Shown: positions 7,584-16,023, counted from the stretch's first letter. The stretch is DNA of 18,885 nt from Nitrososphaerales archaeon TH5895 (GCA_014523695.1 JAATVS010000107.1:1-18885); one strand, 5' to 3'. Notes: a model not told the origin generated them from the sequence alone. Translations and numbers: made by a program.

Positions 7584-8846
7584 ATGAGTCTTGCTCCACA
7601 GGAACTGGAAAATACTGCGAGCAAATTTGCTGCTGAAGCAATTAGCTTTGACTCGCAGGGTTCGAGAGGGATGGCTATCCAATCCTATCAAAGAGCCATA
7701 GACGCGTTGGTGAAATTAGTCCAAATATATCCAGAGTATAGGTTAAATAGAGTATATAGAGAGCGAGCAACTGCTTATCAAAACCGAATACGCACACTCC
7801 AGCTTTCGACAGAACTGACTTCGAAGACGCCAGGTAGAACCATTACCTCAGTAACAAAAGATTCTGTGGGTCAAGATTCTAACGAATTGCGAAATGATAG
7901 AAAATCGAAGATGTCATCTATGAACTTTCCCCGTCAAAGCGGCGGTTCAGAGTCATCTACATCTTCAGAGCCGAATTTCGACGAGCTTGTGCTGAAAGAA
8001 AAGCCACATGTAAAGTGGGAGGAGGTAATCGGTCTGGACGACGCAAAACGAGCAATTCGTGAGTCGATTGTCTATCCTACCAAACGTTCTGACTTGTTTC
8101 CACTAGGGTGGCCTCGTGGAATACTCTTATTTGGCCCACCAGGCTGCGGCAAAACCTTGCTAGCGGCCGCAGCTGCTGCTGAAATTGACGGATATTTCTT
8201 GAATGTGGATGCAGCAAGCATGATGAGCAAATGGTTGGGAGAAGCAGAGAAAAACGTATCTAAATTATTCATGCTGGCAAGGCGGCTCCATGAGAATGAA
8301 GGTGTTCCCGTTCTTTTGTTTATTGATGAGATTGATTCATTACTTGGAACTAGATCGAGTGAGATTGGTGGAGAAGTACGGGTGAAGAACCAATTCCTTA
8401 CAGAAATGGATGGAATAAATGTCAAGACGAAAGCATCTCAGTTGTACGTGATTGGTGCAACAAACAAGCCTTGGACGTTGGAGTCAGGATTTCTTCGAAG
8501 GTTCCAGAAGCGCATCAATGTGTCACTTCCTTCTCTTCCGTCTCGAGTAGACCTGTTTCGTCAATATACTCGTCCTCTAAATCGCGAAAGATCGTTAAAA
8601 CCAGATGATTTGGCTAAGCTTTGTGAGGGTTATAGTGCTAGCGACATAAAGGACATTTGTCAGGCTGCTCAGCTCAGAGTTGTTAACGAATTATTTGAAA
8701 GTGGTATGGCTATGGATACTAAATCAAGCCCTAGGTCTATAAGTGTAACCGATTTCAAGGAAATCTTCAAGGTTCGAAAACCTAGTGTAAGTGCAGAAAT
8801 GCTCAAGGCCTACGTTAAGTGGAGTGACCAATTCAAAGCACTCTAA
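7584..8846 (+). CDS. cdvC: Cell division ATPase CdvC (Vps4-like)
   Basis: This 420-residue AAA+ ATPase is the archaeal counterpart of Vps4. It remodels ESCRT-III-like CdvB filaments during cytokinesis. The N-terminal helical MIT domain (about residues 5-75) contains SYQRAIDALVKLVQIYP. A Ser/Lys-rich linker (about 76-135) follows, then the AAA core: Walker A GPPGCGKT (184-191), pore loop MSKWLGE (214-220), Walker B LLFIDE (244-249), sensor-1 GATN (291-294) and arginine finger pair R305-R306. The C-terminus shows the Vps4-type helix around residues 400-420 (MLKAYVKWSDQF). No cdvA or cdvB gene is adjacent; separate Cdv loci are usual in Thaumarchaeota. The stop codon overlaps that of the convergent pyrophosphatase gene by four bases. 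Confidence 0.94.
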   Translation: MSLAPQELENTASKFAAEAISFDSQGSRGMAIQSYQRAIDALVKLVQIYPEYRLNRVYRERATAYQNRIRTLQLSTELTSKTPGRTITSVTKDSVGQDSNELRNDRKSKMSSMNFPRQSGGSESSTSSEPNFDELVLKEKPHVKWEEVIGLDDAKRAIRESIVYPTKRSDLFPLGWPRGILLFGPPGCGKTLLAAAAAAEIDGYFLNVDAASMMSKWLGEAEKNVSKLFMLARRLHENEGVPVLLFIDEIDSLLGTRSSEIGGEVRVKNQFLTEMDGINVKTKASQLYVIGATNKPWTLESGFLRRFQKRINVSLPSLPSRVDLFRQYTRPLNRERSLKPDDLAKLCEGYSASDIKDICQAAQLRVVNELFESGMAMDTKSSPRSISVTDFKEIFKVRKPSVSAEMLKAYVKWSDQFKAL

Positions 8847-9406
8847 CGGTTCCCGGCTGAATATCTGTCAGTCGCCTCCTTTATTTTTTGTCTGGCAACT
8901 TGATCATTGGCATAACCAACTACTCTTACAAACTTTCCTGGTTCTAATTCTTTGTAGTGTTCGAAAAAATGTCTAATCTTATCCAATACACTAGTTGGAA
9001 TATCCGATAATTGATTTACGTTTGAATAGACTGGGTCTACTTTCGGGCTAGGCACAGCAATTATCTTGGAATCCTTTCCTTCCTCGTCTTCAGTTAACAA
9101 AACTCCTAGAGGGGTAGCACGGACAACTGACAATGGAAAGAGGCTTTCGTCACCGATCAACAACACATCTACAGGGTCTCCATCTTCCTCCAAGGATCCC
9201 GGCAAAAACCCATAGTTAAATGGATATACCATGGAGGTGTATAGTTTTCTATCTACAAACAAAATTCCTGTGTCGTGATCTACCTCGTACTTGATCCTGC
9301 TATCCTTAGGAATTTCAACAACCACGTTGATATGTCCCAGAGGTTCGCTCATTGGTGGTATTTTATTTAGAATAGACAACTTTGGTAACATATTATAGTG
9401 AGACAT
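8843..9406 (-). CDS. ppa: Inorganic pyrophosphatase, family I
   Basis: This soluble Mg-dependent hydrolase converts pyrophosphate to phosphate and drives the aminoacylation and polymerisation reactions that release PPi. Motifs seen are VVVEIPKDSRIKYEVD (substrate-binding Glu and Lys), VYPFNYGFLPGSL and the metal-binding EEDGDPVDVLLIGD, all standard for bacterial/archaeal family I enzymes. The frame is open to an ATG at 9430 (195 residues), but the only good TATA element (9434-9445) would then lie just 4-15 bases before the start. I therefore prefer the ATG at 9406 (187 residues, beginning MSHYNMLPKL), which puts the box about 33 bases upstream. The gene is divergent from ileS and overlaps the end of cdvC tail to tail (8843-8846). 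Confidence 0.95.
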   Translation of the reverse strand: MSHYNMLPKLSILNKIPPMSEPLGHINVVVEIPKDSRIKYEVDHDTGILFVDRKLYTSMVYPFNYGFLPGSLEEDGDPVDVLLIGDESLFPLSVVRATPLGVLLTEDEEGKDSKIIAVPSPKVDPVYSNVNQLSDIPTSVLDKIRHFFEHYKELEPGKFVRVVGYANDQVARQKIKEATDRYSAGNR

Positions 9407-9433
9407 TATTATGTTTCTATTGAAGGCCATGCC

Positions 9434-9445
9434 AAAAATATAAAG
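9434..9445. promoter_or_regulatory. Shared bidirectional TATA element for ppa and ileS
   Basis: A single near-symmetric AT box, aaaaatataaag, is the only strong TATA candidate between the divergent ppa and ileS genes. It lies about 33 bases from the ATG at 9406 on one side and about 35 bases from the TTG at 9475 on the other. Both distances suit short-leader archaeal transcripts. Confidence 0.5.
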
Positions 9446-9474
9446 AGGGTTAAAGAAAGATTGCTTCCATAGAA

Positions 9475-12400
9475 TTGGATTTGCTTCCTACTTTCGACGC
9501 TAAAGCAATAGAAAAATTGGTACGAGAACATTGGGAAAAAGTAAATCTACAACAACTTATCCAAAAAGAATCAGAAGTCAGTAAATATCCGCTTTTGGGT
9601 TTTGTTGAAGGACCACCCACTATGAATGGAGACCCTCATCTAGGACATTTACGGGGACGTATTATAAAGGATGCATGGTTCAGGATTAAGACACTTCAGA
9701 AGAACAAAGTGGTATTCCGGGCTGGATGGGATACTCAAGGATTGCCAGTGGAGCTACAAGCAGAAAAAGAACTAGGTCTTACCGGTAGCAAGATTGAAAA
9801 CATACGTAAAGTGGGGGCAGAGAGGTTAGTGCAGGCATGCATAGATCTTATTCACAGATATAATGCCAAGTGGATCCAATCCGACGAATTACTTGGGATG
9901 TCTTTCGACTATTCACAAGCCTACTGGACCTACAAAGATGAATACATCGAAAGAGAATGGAGATATCTCCAAAGGGCGTGGGAGCAAGGCATACTGAAGG
10001 AAGGTTTTCGCGTTGTGCCCTACTGTCCATCGTGTCAGACTTCACTTAGCAATGCAGAAGTTAACCAGGGTTATCAAAATGTGGAAGATCCATCTCTATA
10101 TTACAAGGTCCAGTTGAAAGACCAGAATGTATTTTTAGTAGTATGGACAACAATGCCTTTTACGCTTGTTACCGATGAATTAGTTGCCGTGAATCCTGAA
10201 GCAAAATATGCGTATGTCAATACAGGTCAGGAGATCTGGGTCTTGGCGAGAGAAAGACTAGAAGAGCTATTTGACTATTTGGATATTCGGGAATTTAAAA
10301 TAATGAAAATTGTATCGGGAAAAGAACTTGAAGGGCAAAGATACACACATCCTCTCCTTACGATGATACCTGGGCTAGAAACGTTAGAAAAAACAGGAAA
10401 GATACATCTAGTTGTCGCTGAAAGCTTTGTTGATACTAAAACTGGGAGCGGGATAGTCCATCTGTCTCCAGCCAATGGAGAAATGGACTTTCAAATTGCT
10501 ACCAAGCGTGGCATTCCCATATTTGTTCCCATTGACGATAGGGTTGTATTTACAGAGGATGCAGGTGTATTCAGTCAGCTATTTGTTAGAGATGCTGATG
10601 CTCTTGTGATTCAGAAATTAAAAACCACCTGGAATTACATCAAAGCAGGACGAATTAAGCATCAATACCCAACTTGTTGGCGTTCTCATCATAAATTGGT
10701 ATGGTTGTCAAGACGAGAGTATTTCTATATGACGGAAATGTTGGGCTCAAAACCCCTAGAAGCTGCTCAGAGTGTTAGATATTTTTTTAACGCTCCCAAA
10801 AATAGGTTTATTGAGATTATTAAGGAAAAGGTGCCATGGTGCATTACAAGAGAACGATTGTGGGGAACCCCTCTTCCCATATGGTCCTGTGTTAATTGTA
10901 AAAGGAAGGATCTTTTGTACTCACGGAAGCAGATCATAGAAAGGGCAATTAGTTTGCCAGACGGGAAACAATTTCCATTGCATAGGCCCCAGTTGGACAG
11001 AATAAATCTTAAATGTGACTCATGTGGGTCGATAATGCAAAGAGAGCAATTTGTTCTGGATACCTGGCACAATAGTGGAGCTGCTCCATATGCTTCATTG
11101 ACTGATTCTGAATATCATCAACTTGTCCCATCTTCGTTCCTTACTGAAGGAATTGATCAGACCAGAGGATGGGCCTACACTATGCTGCTAGAGAATATTA
11201 TCCTGTCAGGATCACCCATATCTCCTTACCAATCATTCCTCTTTCAAGGTCATGTGTTAGATGAAAAGGGTAATAAGATGAGCAAGAGTTTAGGCAACGT
11301 AATCGACTCTATAGAGTTCCTAAGCAGTAATCCAGCGGACATAATTAGATACTACTTCTTGTGGAAGTCTTCGCCTGTCGAGTCACTGAATTTCGACGCA
11401 AAAGAAATGTTGAGCAGGCCCCATCAAATCATTAGCACACTCTACTATCTACACATATATTTTAGCCAGAACAGTAAGTATGACAAATACGATCCACAAA
11501 TTCATAGTCTTGATTGGATAATAAGTAGAAATCTTCTATCAATTCCTGAAATATGGATACTGTCCAAATTTCAAGCTTTAATCTCAGGTTTTGCAGCAGC
11601 TTTTGATGAATGTAGATTTCATGAAGCAGCAAAGTTGCTTGAGGAATTCATAATCAACCTTCTTAGTCAAACCTACATTCCTATTGTCCGAAATGATTTA
11701 TGGGACGACAGTCAAGAATCATGGGAAAGACGGCTATCTGTATACTCTGTACTCCATTATGTGCTAAAGAACCTTGATATCATGCTTCATCCAATTTCTC
11801 CTTTTGTAACAGAGTACCTATACCAGATGTGCTTTAAGGAAAAGGAAAGTGTAATGTTTGAGAAATGGCCAATCCATCACATTAAGTATGTGGTCAGTAC
11901 TGTGGAATCAGGATTTGATTTACTAAAGAACATTATTTCCCTTTCGAACGCAGCTAGAATGAAGGCCAAACTAAAACGCAGATGGCCCGTCAATGAAGTT
12001 CTAGTATTCTCAACCGAAATTCATCTTCTTGATAACCCTGATCTGATGGGGATCCTAAAAAATCAAGTAAATGCCCAGAACTGTAGACTAGTTGAAATTC
12101 CGTCCTTCAAGTCTGAAACTTCGAGACTGAATTCATTAATCGCTAAGGGTGCTCCTATCAATGTGGAGATGAATATTTCCACGAAAAGCGTTGCTCCAAG
12201 AGTTAAGGGCAAGATAACCCTTCTAATGCGAGAATTTAAGGAGATCGATAAAATCAAGGCTCTTCGGTCCTTGGAAACAGAAGGCAAGATAACCGTTAAT
12301 GTCTTAGACGAGAAAATCGAGCTGGGGAACAATGACCTTGTAATGGAGTATTTCCCTTTAGAGGGCTACTCTAGTGTTGAACTTGATGGTCTAGTAGTCT

Positions 12401-12690
12401 TCATTTCGACTTCCCGATCGAATCAACTGATAAGGATGGGTTTTCTTAGAGATTTGGCTAGGAACTTGCAGCAACTGAGAAAAGAGCATGGGCGCAACCC
12501 TACTGACATTTTACCCATTGCTCATGTAGCAAACCTTGACGAGTCAGAAATGGAGGACCTTTCTCAACTAAAAGATGAACTAAAATTCTTGGTAAGAGTC
12601 AACGAGATTGTATTCTCAAAGGAGGCCTTAGATGGTGTTAGCTATAAAGCTATCGATCTAGATGGCCGGCAAATCCTGATCTCCATATAG
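9475..12690 (+). CDS. ileS: Isoleucyl-tRNA synthetase, archaeal/eukaryotic type
   Basis: This 1071-residue class I synthetase attaches isoleucine to tRNA-Ile, whose GAU isoacceptor is encoded 2.8 kb upstream. The HIGH motif is HLGH at residues 55-58, preceded by FVEGPPTMNGDP. GWDTQGLPVE follows. The CP1 editing region contains VVWTTMPFTLVTDEL. Zinc-type cysteine pairs are CPSC and CVNC...CDSC, and KMSKS is exact at 601-605. The DTWHNSGAAPYAS segment precedes it, and a long C-terminal anticodon-binding extension follows, typical of the archaeal/eukaryotic group. The start is TTG at 9475, with an in-frame stop at 9451-9453 and no ATG or GTG between. The conserved ligase N-terminus begins immediately. 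No Shine-Dalgarno sequence is seen; the shared TATA element lies about 35 bases upstream. Confidence 0.97.
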   Translation: MDLLPTFDAKAIEKLVREHWEKVNLQQLIQKESEVSKYPLLGFVEGPPTMNGDPHLGHLRGRIIKDAWFRIKTLQKNKVVFRAGWDTQGLPVELQAEKELGLTGSKIENIRKVGAERLVQACIDLIHRYNAKWIQSDELLGMSFDYSQAYWTYKDEYIEREWRYLQRAWEQGILKEGFRVVPYCPSCQTSLSNAEVNQGYQNVEDPSLYYKVQLKDQNVFLVVWTTMPFTLVTDELVAVNPEAKYAYVNTGQEIWVLARERLEELFDYLDIREFKIMKIVSGKELEGQRYTHPLLTMIPGLETLEKTGKIHLVVAESFVDTKTGSGIVHLSPANGEMDFQIATKRGIPIFVPIDDRVVFTEDAGVFSQLFVRDADALVIQKLKTTWNYIKAGRIKHQYPTCWRSHHKLVWLSRREYFYMTEMLGSKPLEAAQSVRYFFNAPKNRFIEIIKEKVPWCITRERLWGTPLPIWSCVNCKRKDLLYSRKQIIERAISLPDGKQFPLHRPQLDRINLKCDSCGSIMQREQFVLDTWHNSGAAPYASLTDSEYHQLVPSSFLTEGIDQTRGWAYTMLLENIILSGSPISPYQSFLFQGHVLDEKGNKMSKSLGNVIDSIEFLSSNPADIIRYYFLWKSSPVESLNFDAKEMLSRPHQIISTLYYLHIYFSQNSKYDKYDPQIHSLDWIISRNLLSIPEIWILSKFQALISGFAAAFDECRFHEAAKLLEEFIINLLSQTYIPIVRNDLWDDSQESWERRLSVYSVLHYVLKNLDIMLHPISPFVTEYLYQMCFKEKESVMFEKWPIHHIKYVVSTVESGFDLLKNIISLSNAARMKAKLKRRWPVNEVLVFSTEIHLLDNPDLMGILKNQVNAQNCRLVEIPSFKSETSRLNSLIAKGAPINVEMNISTKSVAPRVKGKITLLMREFKEIDKIKALRSLETEGKITVNVLDEKIELGNNDLVMEYFPLEGYSSVELDGLVVFISTSRSNQLIRMGFLRDLARNLQQLRKEHGRNPTDILPIAHVANLDESEMEDLSQLKDELKFLVRVNEIVFSKEALDGVSYKAIDLDGRQILISI

Positions 12691-12757
12691 AAATCAAACC
12701 GCTAAGCAGGACCATTAAACACAATTTTAGCTTTCCATCAAGAATTGTAACCGTGGT

Positions 12758-12767
12758 AAATTAAATA
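12758..12767 (+). promoter_or_regulatory. Probable TATA element of the 12786 gene
   Basis: The sequence aaattaaata is centred about 24 bases before the ATG at 12786. This supports independent, leaderless transcription of the small gene rather than read-through from ileS. Confidence 0.45.
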
Positions 12768-12785
12768 TTCAAAGTTGGAAAACGG

Positions 12786-13148
12786 ATGCCATTGATTAAT
12801 AATAAGCAGATTGCTCTTGATACCGGGCAAGTTACCTTAGATCAATGGCTCGTAGAGAGACTTCGAGATAAACTTGCAAAGACCTCGCTACTTGCCGGAA
12901 GGCTACGCCATCCGATTCTATTGTACAGAAAAACTATAGAAGAATCTGAGCAATCAGCTGAGGAAGAAGTCGCGACGGTCTGTAAGGATTTCATCATCGT
13001 GCAGGTAATAATATACGGTGGATTTATTTCCCCCAGTTTTCAACAGCAATACATTTTCACCCCAGACAAATTTGCGTCGTGGGTTATGCATCGTAGCCGT
13101 GAACTCGTGATGCAATGCCTCGAAAATATTGAAGAACTTTCTCAATAA
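12786..13148 (+). CDS. Hypothetical protein, 120 residues
   Basis: I do not recognise a family. The protein (MPLINNKQIALDTGQVTLDQ...) is soluble, with no signal peptide or membrane helix. A charged helical first half (QWLVERLRDKLAKTSLLAGRLRH) is followed by acidic EESEQSAEEEVATV. A beta-rich middle (DFIIVQVIIYGGFISPSFQQQYIF) leads to a C-terminal helix ending ENIEELSQ. The order helix, strands, helix suggests a small folded domain rather than chance reading. Support for a real gene is the normal residue composition and the TATA box 24 bases upstream of the ATG. It follows ileS by 95 bases on the same strand. A conserved thaumarchaeal protein of unknown function is likely but not shown. Confidence 0.7.
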   Translation: MPLINNKQIALDTGQVTLDQWLVERLRDKLAKTSLLAGRLRHPILLYRKTIEESEQSAEEEVATVCKDFIIVQVIIYGGFISPSFQQQYIFTPDKFASWVMHRSRELVMQCLENIEELSQ

Positions 13149-13530
13149 TGTCGGGCCAATAAACCAATATTCGGAAAATGGAGATTGCTTAATATCCGAA
13201 AGAACTTAGATATCTGGAAGATTTGATTCGCATTTTTGCCTAAATTAGAGTCTGTTGCAATTACTCATTTCCAACCGTGGCTATTGTGGAATTCAATACC
13301 GATTTGATACGTCTCGTCATTGATAGTTATGAGCGTGACGCAGACACATACAAAACTCAATGTGATAGGTTAGTTTAGATCCCCTAACTATTCCGTCACA
13401 TAATGGATGTTGTGGTCTTGTACAATCTGATAATCTCTAATATTTTGCGTTAGGGTGAAAATTCCTTTAATTAAAGTATTACTATCATAGGAGTTAACCA
13501 CTTTTAAAGACGATCTCCCTTTGCATTATT
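13149..13530. other. Intergenic stretch before the cupin gene
   Basis: This holds no recognised gene. A 33-codon frame with a GTG start (13277-13378) encodes a charged, helix-prone peptide. A perfect 12-base palindrome ctttaattaaag lies at 13465-13476. The cupin promoter is at the right-hand end. I see nothing else. Confidence 0.45.
13501..13510 (+). promoter_or_regulatory. Probable TATA element of the cupin gene
   Basis: The sequence cttttaaaga is centred about 26 bases before the ATG at 13531, the leaderless spacing seen repeatedly in this window. Confidence 0.5.
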
Positions 13531-13896
13531 ATGAAGATATATACGGAGGATAGACCATGGGGCAGGTTTGAAAAATTTCACGAAAATAAGGTAAGCACGG
13601 TAAAATTGATCTATATCACACCGAATCACCGGCTTAGTCTTCAATACCATACACACCGAAATGAATTCTGGAGGATAATAAACGGAACTGCAGAAGTTGA
13701 GGTTGATGGAAAGACCTTTAGTGTAAAGGAGGGAGATGATGTTTCTATTGGACCAAAAAGTCATCACCGAATCAAAGCTTTGGCAAAAGGCTGCATTGTG
13801 TTGGAGATTTCTTATGGTCACTTTGATGAAGACGACATTGTGCGGATTGAGGACGACTTTAACAGAACCGATGCAAGCAACCCACGACCAACATAA
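13531..13896 (+). CDS. Mannose-6-phosphate isomerase type II cupin-domain protein
   Basis: This 121-residue single-domain cupin matches the C-terminal isomerase domain of bifunctional ManC/AlgA proteins. The hallmarks are RPWGRFEKF (residues 8-16), LSLQYHTHRNEFWRIINGTAEV with likely metal ligands H40, H42 and E45, GDDVSIGPKSHHRIKA with H78 as a further ligand, and a terminal LEISYGHFDEDDIVRIEDDF. The family interconverts fructose-6-phosphate and mannose-6-phosphate and supplies mannose for glycans and surface polymers. Stand-alone cupin forms are common in archaea, and their substrate is often unproven, so the activity is inference. It lies 53 bases upstream of tuf on the same strand, but both have their own TATA box, so co-transcription is not required. 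Confidence 0.88.
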   Translation: MKIYTEDRPWGRFEKFHENKVSTVKLIYITPNHRLSLQYHTHRNEFWRIINGTAEVEVDGKTFSVKEGDDVSIGPKSHHRIKALAKGCIVLEISYGHFDEDDIVRIEDDFNRTDASNPRPT

Positions 13897-13914
13897 CTTT
13901 TCTAACGATCAACG

Positions 13915-13928
13915 AAATACAAATAAAG
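13915..13928 (+). promoter_or_regulatory. Probable TATA element of tuf-rps10
   Basis: The sequence aaatacaaataaag is centred about 28 bases before the EF-1A ATG at 13950. It suggests a strong, leaderless promoter for the tuf-rps10 unit. Confidence 0.5.
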
Positions 13929-13949
13929 CCCTAATAGTGTTCTACCGTT

Positions 13950-15263
13950 ATGAGCGCAAGCAAGAAACCCCACATGAACCTAGTTGTTGTAGGTCATGTC
14001 GATAATGGTAAATCGACTACTGTTGGTCATTTAATGGTGGACTTGAAAGTTATTGATCAGCGGACTATTGATGCATACGCGAAGGAATCAGAAGCGACGG
14101 GAAAGGGTGACACCTTCAAATATGCTTGGGTCTTGGATAGCATTAAGGAAGAGAGGGATAGAGGAGTAACCATAGACCTTGCCTTCCAGAAATTCGAGAC
14201 TCAAAAGTTCTTTTACACGCTTATTGATGCACCAGGCCATAGAGATTTTATCAAGAACATGATTACTGGAGCGTCTGAAGCTGATGCTGCTGTTCTTGTA
14301 GTCTCTGTGAAACCAGGCGAGACCGAAGCTGCCACCGACCCCGGAGGCCAAGCCCGAGAACATGCATTTTTGTCCCGTACCTTAGGCGTGAGCCAAATAG
14401 TCGTAGCTTTAAACAAGATGGATGATGTCGCTTATTCGGAACAGAGATTTAAGGAAGTGAAAGACCTGGTAGAAAAAATGCTGAAGCTAGTCGGATATAA
14501 TACGAGTAAAGTTCAGTTTATTCCAGTTTCTGCTTGGAAAGGAGATAATTTGGCTAAACTTTCTGAAAATACCCCATGGTACAAAGGACCCACACTTGCA
14601 GAATCTCTTGATATGTTTGAGGCTCCAGAGAAACCAATCGGGAAGCCTCTCAGAATTCCAATCCAAGACGTGTATACTATCACTGGCGTTGGAACAGTAC
14701 CCGTGGGCCGAGTTGAAACAGGAGTTGTTCGGGCTAACGACAAAGTAATAGTGATGCCATCTGGAGTGACTGGTGAGGTCAAGTCGATAGAGACTCATCA
14801 TACTCAAATGGATTCAGCTGAAGCAGGCGATAACATTGGTTTCAACCTACGGGGGGTTGATAGGAAATCAATAAAGCGCGGAGATATACTAGGATCAACT
14901 GATAAACCACCCTCTGTAGCTAAAGAATTTGAGGCACAAATAATTGTGATTCATCACCCGACAGCGATGGCTCCAGGATACACACCAGTTCTACATGCTC
15001 ACACCGCACAAGTAGCAGCTACGCTTTCGGAGTTTGTAGCAAAAATAGACGCGAAGACAGGGGGAATAGTAGAAGAGAAGCCAAAATTCTTAAAAACTGG
15101 CGATGCTGCGATTGTTAGAATAAAACCTACCCGACCACTTGCGATTGAGACCTTCAAAGAGTTCCCGGAAATCGGAAGATTTGCACTCAGGGATATGGGA
15201 ACTACAATTGCAGCAGGTGTGGTTAAAGGGATTATAGAAAAGTATGATCCTAGCAAGAAATGA
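13950..15263 (+). CDS. tuf: Translation elongation factor 1-alpha (aEF1A)
   Basis: This 437-residue GTPase delivers aminoacyl-tRNA to the ribosomal A site. The G-domain motifs are intact: G1 GHVDNGKST (residues 15-23), the switch-I region with ERDRGVT (68-74), G3 DAPGH (93-97) and G4 NKMD (155-158). The two beta-barrel domains follow, with recognisable segments YTITGVGTVPVGRVETG, GDNIGFNLRGV and HPTAMAPGYTPVLHAHTAQV. Length and order are those of archaeal EF-1A, distinct from bacterial EF-Tu. The ATG is preceded by a TATA box at -28. rps10 follows after nine bases, the arrangement widespread in archaea. Confidence 0.98.
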   Translation: MSASKKPHMNLVVVGHVDNGKSTTVGHLMVDLKVIDQRTIDAYAKESEATGKGDTFKYAWVLDSIKEERDRGVTIDLAFQKFETQKFFYTLIDAPGHRDFIKNMITGASEADAAVLVVSVKPGETEAATDPGGQAREHAFLSRTLGVSQIVVALNKMDDVAYSEQRFKEVKDLVEKMLKLVGYNTSKVQFIPVSAWKGDNLAKLSENTPWYKGPTLAESLDMFEAPEKPIGKPLRIPIQDVYTITGVGTVPVGRVETGVVRANDKVIVMPSGVTGEVKSIETHHTQMDSAEAGDNIGFNLRGVDRKSIKRGDILGSTDKPPSVAKEFEAQIIVIHHPTAMAPGYTPVLHAHTAQVAATLSEFVAKIDAKTGGIVEEKPKFLKTGDAAIVRIKPTRPLAIETFKEFPEIGRFALRDMGTTIAAGVVKGIIEKYDPSKK

Positions 15264-15268
15264 GTGAT
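15264..15268 (+). promoter_or_regulatory. Shine-Dalgarno match for rps10
   Basis: The bases GTGAT, immediately after the tuf stop, match part of the archaeal anti-Shine-Dalgarno complement GGAGGTGAT. They end four bases before the TTG at 15273. This supports the TTG as the start of the downstream cistron, in contrast to the leaderless first genes of the window. Confidence 0.5.
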
Positions 15269-15272
15269 TTAG

Positions 15273-15584
15273 TTGCCTCAAGAAGCAAGAATAAAACTAA
15301 CCAGTACCAATCTCTCTACCTTAGAAACTGTTTGCTCTGAAATTAAGGGCCTGGGGGAGAAAAACGGAATAAGGCTAAAGGGACCACATCCGTTACCTAC
15401 AAAGAAGATGAAGGTGGTAACAAGAAAATCACCTTGTGGACAAGGTACGAACACGTATGATAAGTACGAATTGAGAATCCATAGACGTGTAATTGATTTG
15501 GGAGCAGACGACAGAGCAATTAGGCAGTTGATGCGTTTAAAAATACCTGACGACGTGTATATTGAGGTCTCCTTAACCCAATAG
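15273..15584 (+). CDS. rps10: 30S ribosomal protein uS10
   Basis: This 103-residue small-subunit protein is found in the head of the 30S particle. Visible family segments are ARIKLTSTNLSTLETVCSEI, KGPHPLPTKKMKVVTRKSPCGQGT and the C-terminal YELRIHRRVIDLGADDRAIRQLM. The TTG start gives MPQEARIKLTS, which matches archaeal S10 length; no ATG is available upstream within the nine-base gap after tuf. It is the second gene of the tuf-rps10 operon. It is followed by about 100 bases without a gene and the 3' end of a convergent gene. Confidence 0.96.
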   Translation: MPQEARIKLTSTNLSTLETVCSEIKGLGEKNGIRLKGPHPLPTKKMKVVTRKSPCGQGTNTYDKYELRIHRRVIDLGADDRAIRQLMRLKIPDDVYIEVSLTQ

Positions 15585-15685
15585 ACCTTTAGCCATTAGC
15601 TTACCGAATCAGAGCATCATTATTCTTCCGTAAGCACAAATCAGACTATTTGTTTATAACACTAGGTTAATTGCACACCATTTTT

Positions 15686-16012
15686 TTAATGCAGGTTCAC
15701 TAATTTTTGAGCACTACTAAATAATATTTTTAGTTCAGCCACTGGTCCGTGAATTTCTAGCTTCTCTGTTCCCTGTATGCAGATTTTGGCCTTTCTAAGT
15801 AGAAATCCTTTTTCTGAGTATTCCAACCCATGCAGTCTGTCCAGCCTCTCGCTGACTATATCATTTGACTTATGGATATGGCCTCGTTTAGCAAATAGAA
15901 TGATCCTTCGGTCGGTCAATAATAATTTGTACTTCTTTCCAGAGTATTCGACAGGACATTTGCCATAAAACTTTACATTCTCGACAGGCAAGAGAAAATC
16001 GTTCAAGGTCAT
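15686..16012 (-). CDS. Small PH-domain-like protein, 108 residues
   Basis: The protein consists of one likely beta-barrel domain. It starts MTLNDFLLPVENVKFYGK and contains VEYSGKKYKLLLTDRRIILFAKRG, the strand-turn-strand typical of bacterial-type PH domains (YxxxLLTDxRIIL pattern). The segments DIVSERLDRLHGLEYSEKG, AKICIQGTEKLEIHG and a final helix AELKILFSSAQKLV follow, fitting a PH-like barrel capped by a C-terminal helix. There is no signal peptide or membrane segment. The assignment is by pattern, not search. The function is unknown; such domains usually bind protein partners or lipids. It is convergent with rps10. Its promoter is covered by two adjacent perfect palindromes, which suggests repression by a dimeric regulator. 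Confidence 0.75.
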   Translation of the reverse strand: MTLNDFLLPVENVKFYGKCPVEYSGKKYKLLLTDRRIILFAKRGHIHKSNDIVSERLDRLHGLEYSEKGFLLRKAKICIQGTEKLEIHGPVAELKILFSSAQKLVNLH

Positions 16013-16023
16013 GATTTTTTGTG

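Noticed and set aside
7479..7691. Minus-strand 70-codon frame
   Set aside because: It overlaps the promoter and MIT-domain coding part of cdvC and has no domain of its own.
13504..13821. Minus-strand 105-codon frame
   Set aside because: It is antisense to the cupin gene, whose family motifs are clear.
14088..15281. Several minus-strand frames of 63-106 codons
   Set aside because: All lie opposite the EF-1A gene and reflect its codon pattern.
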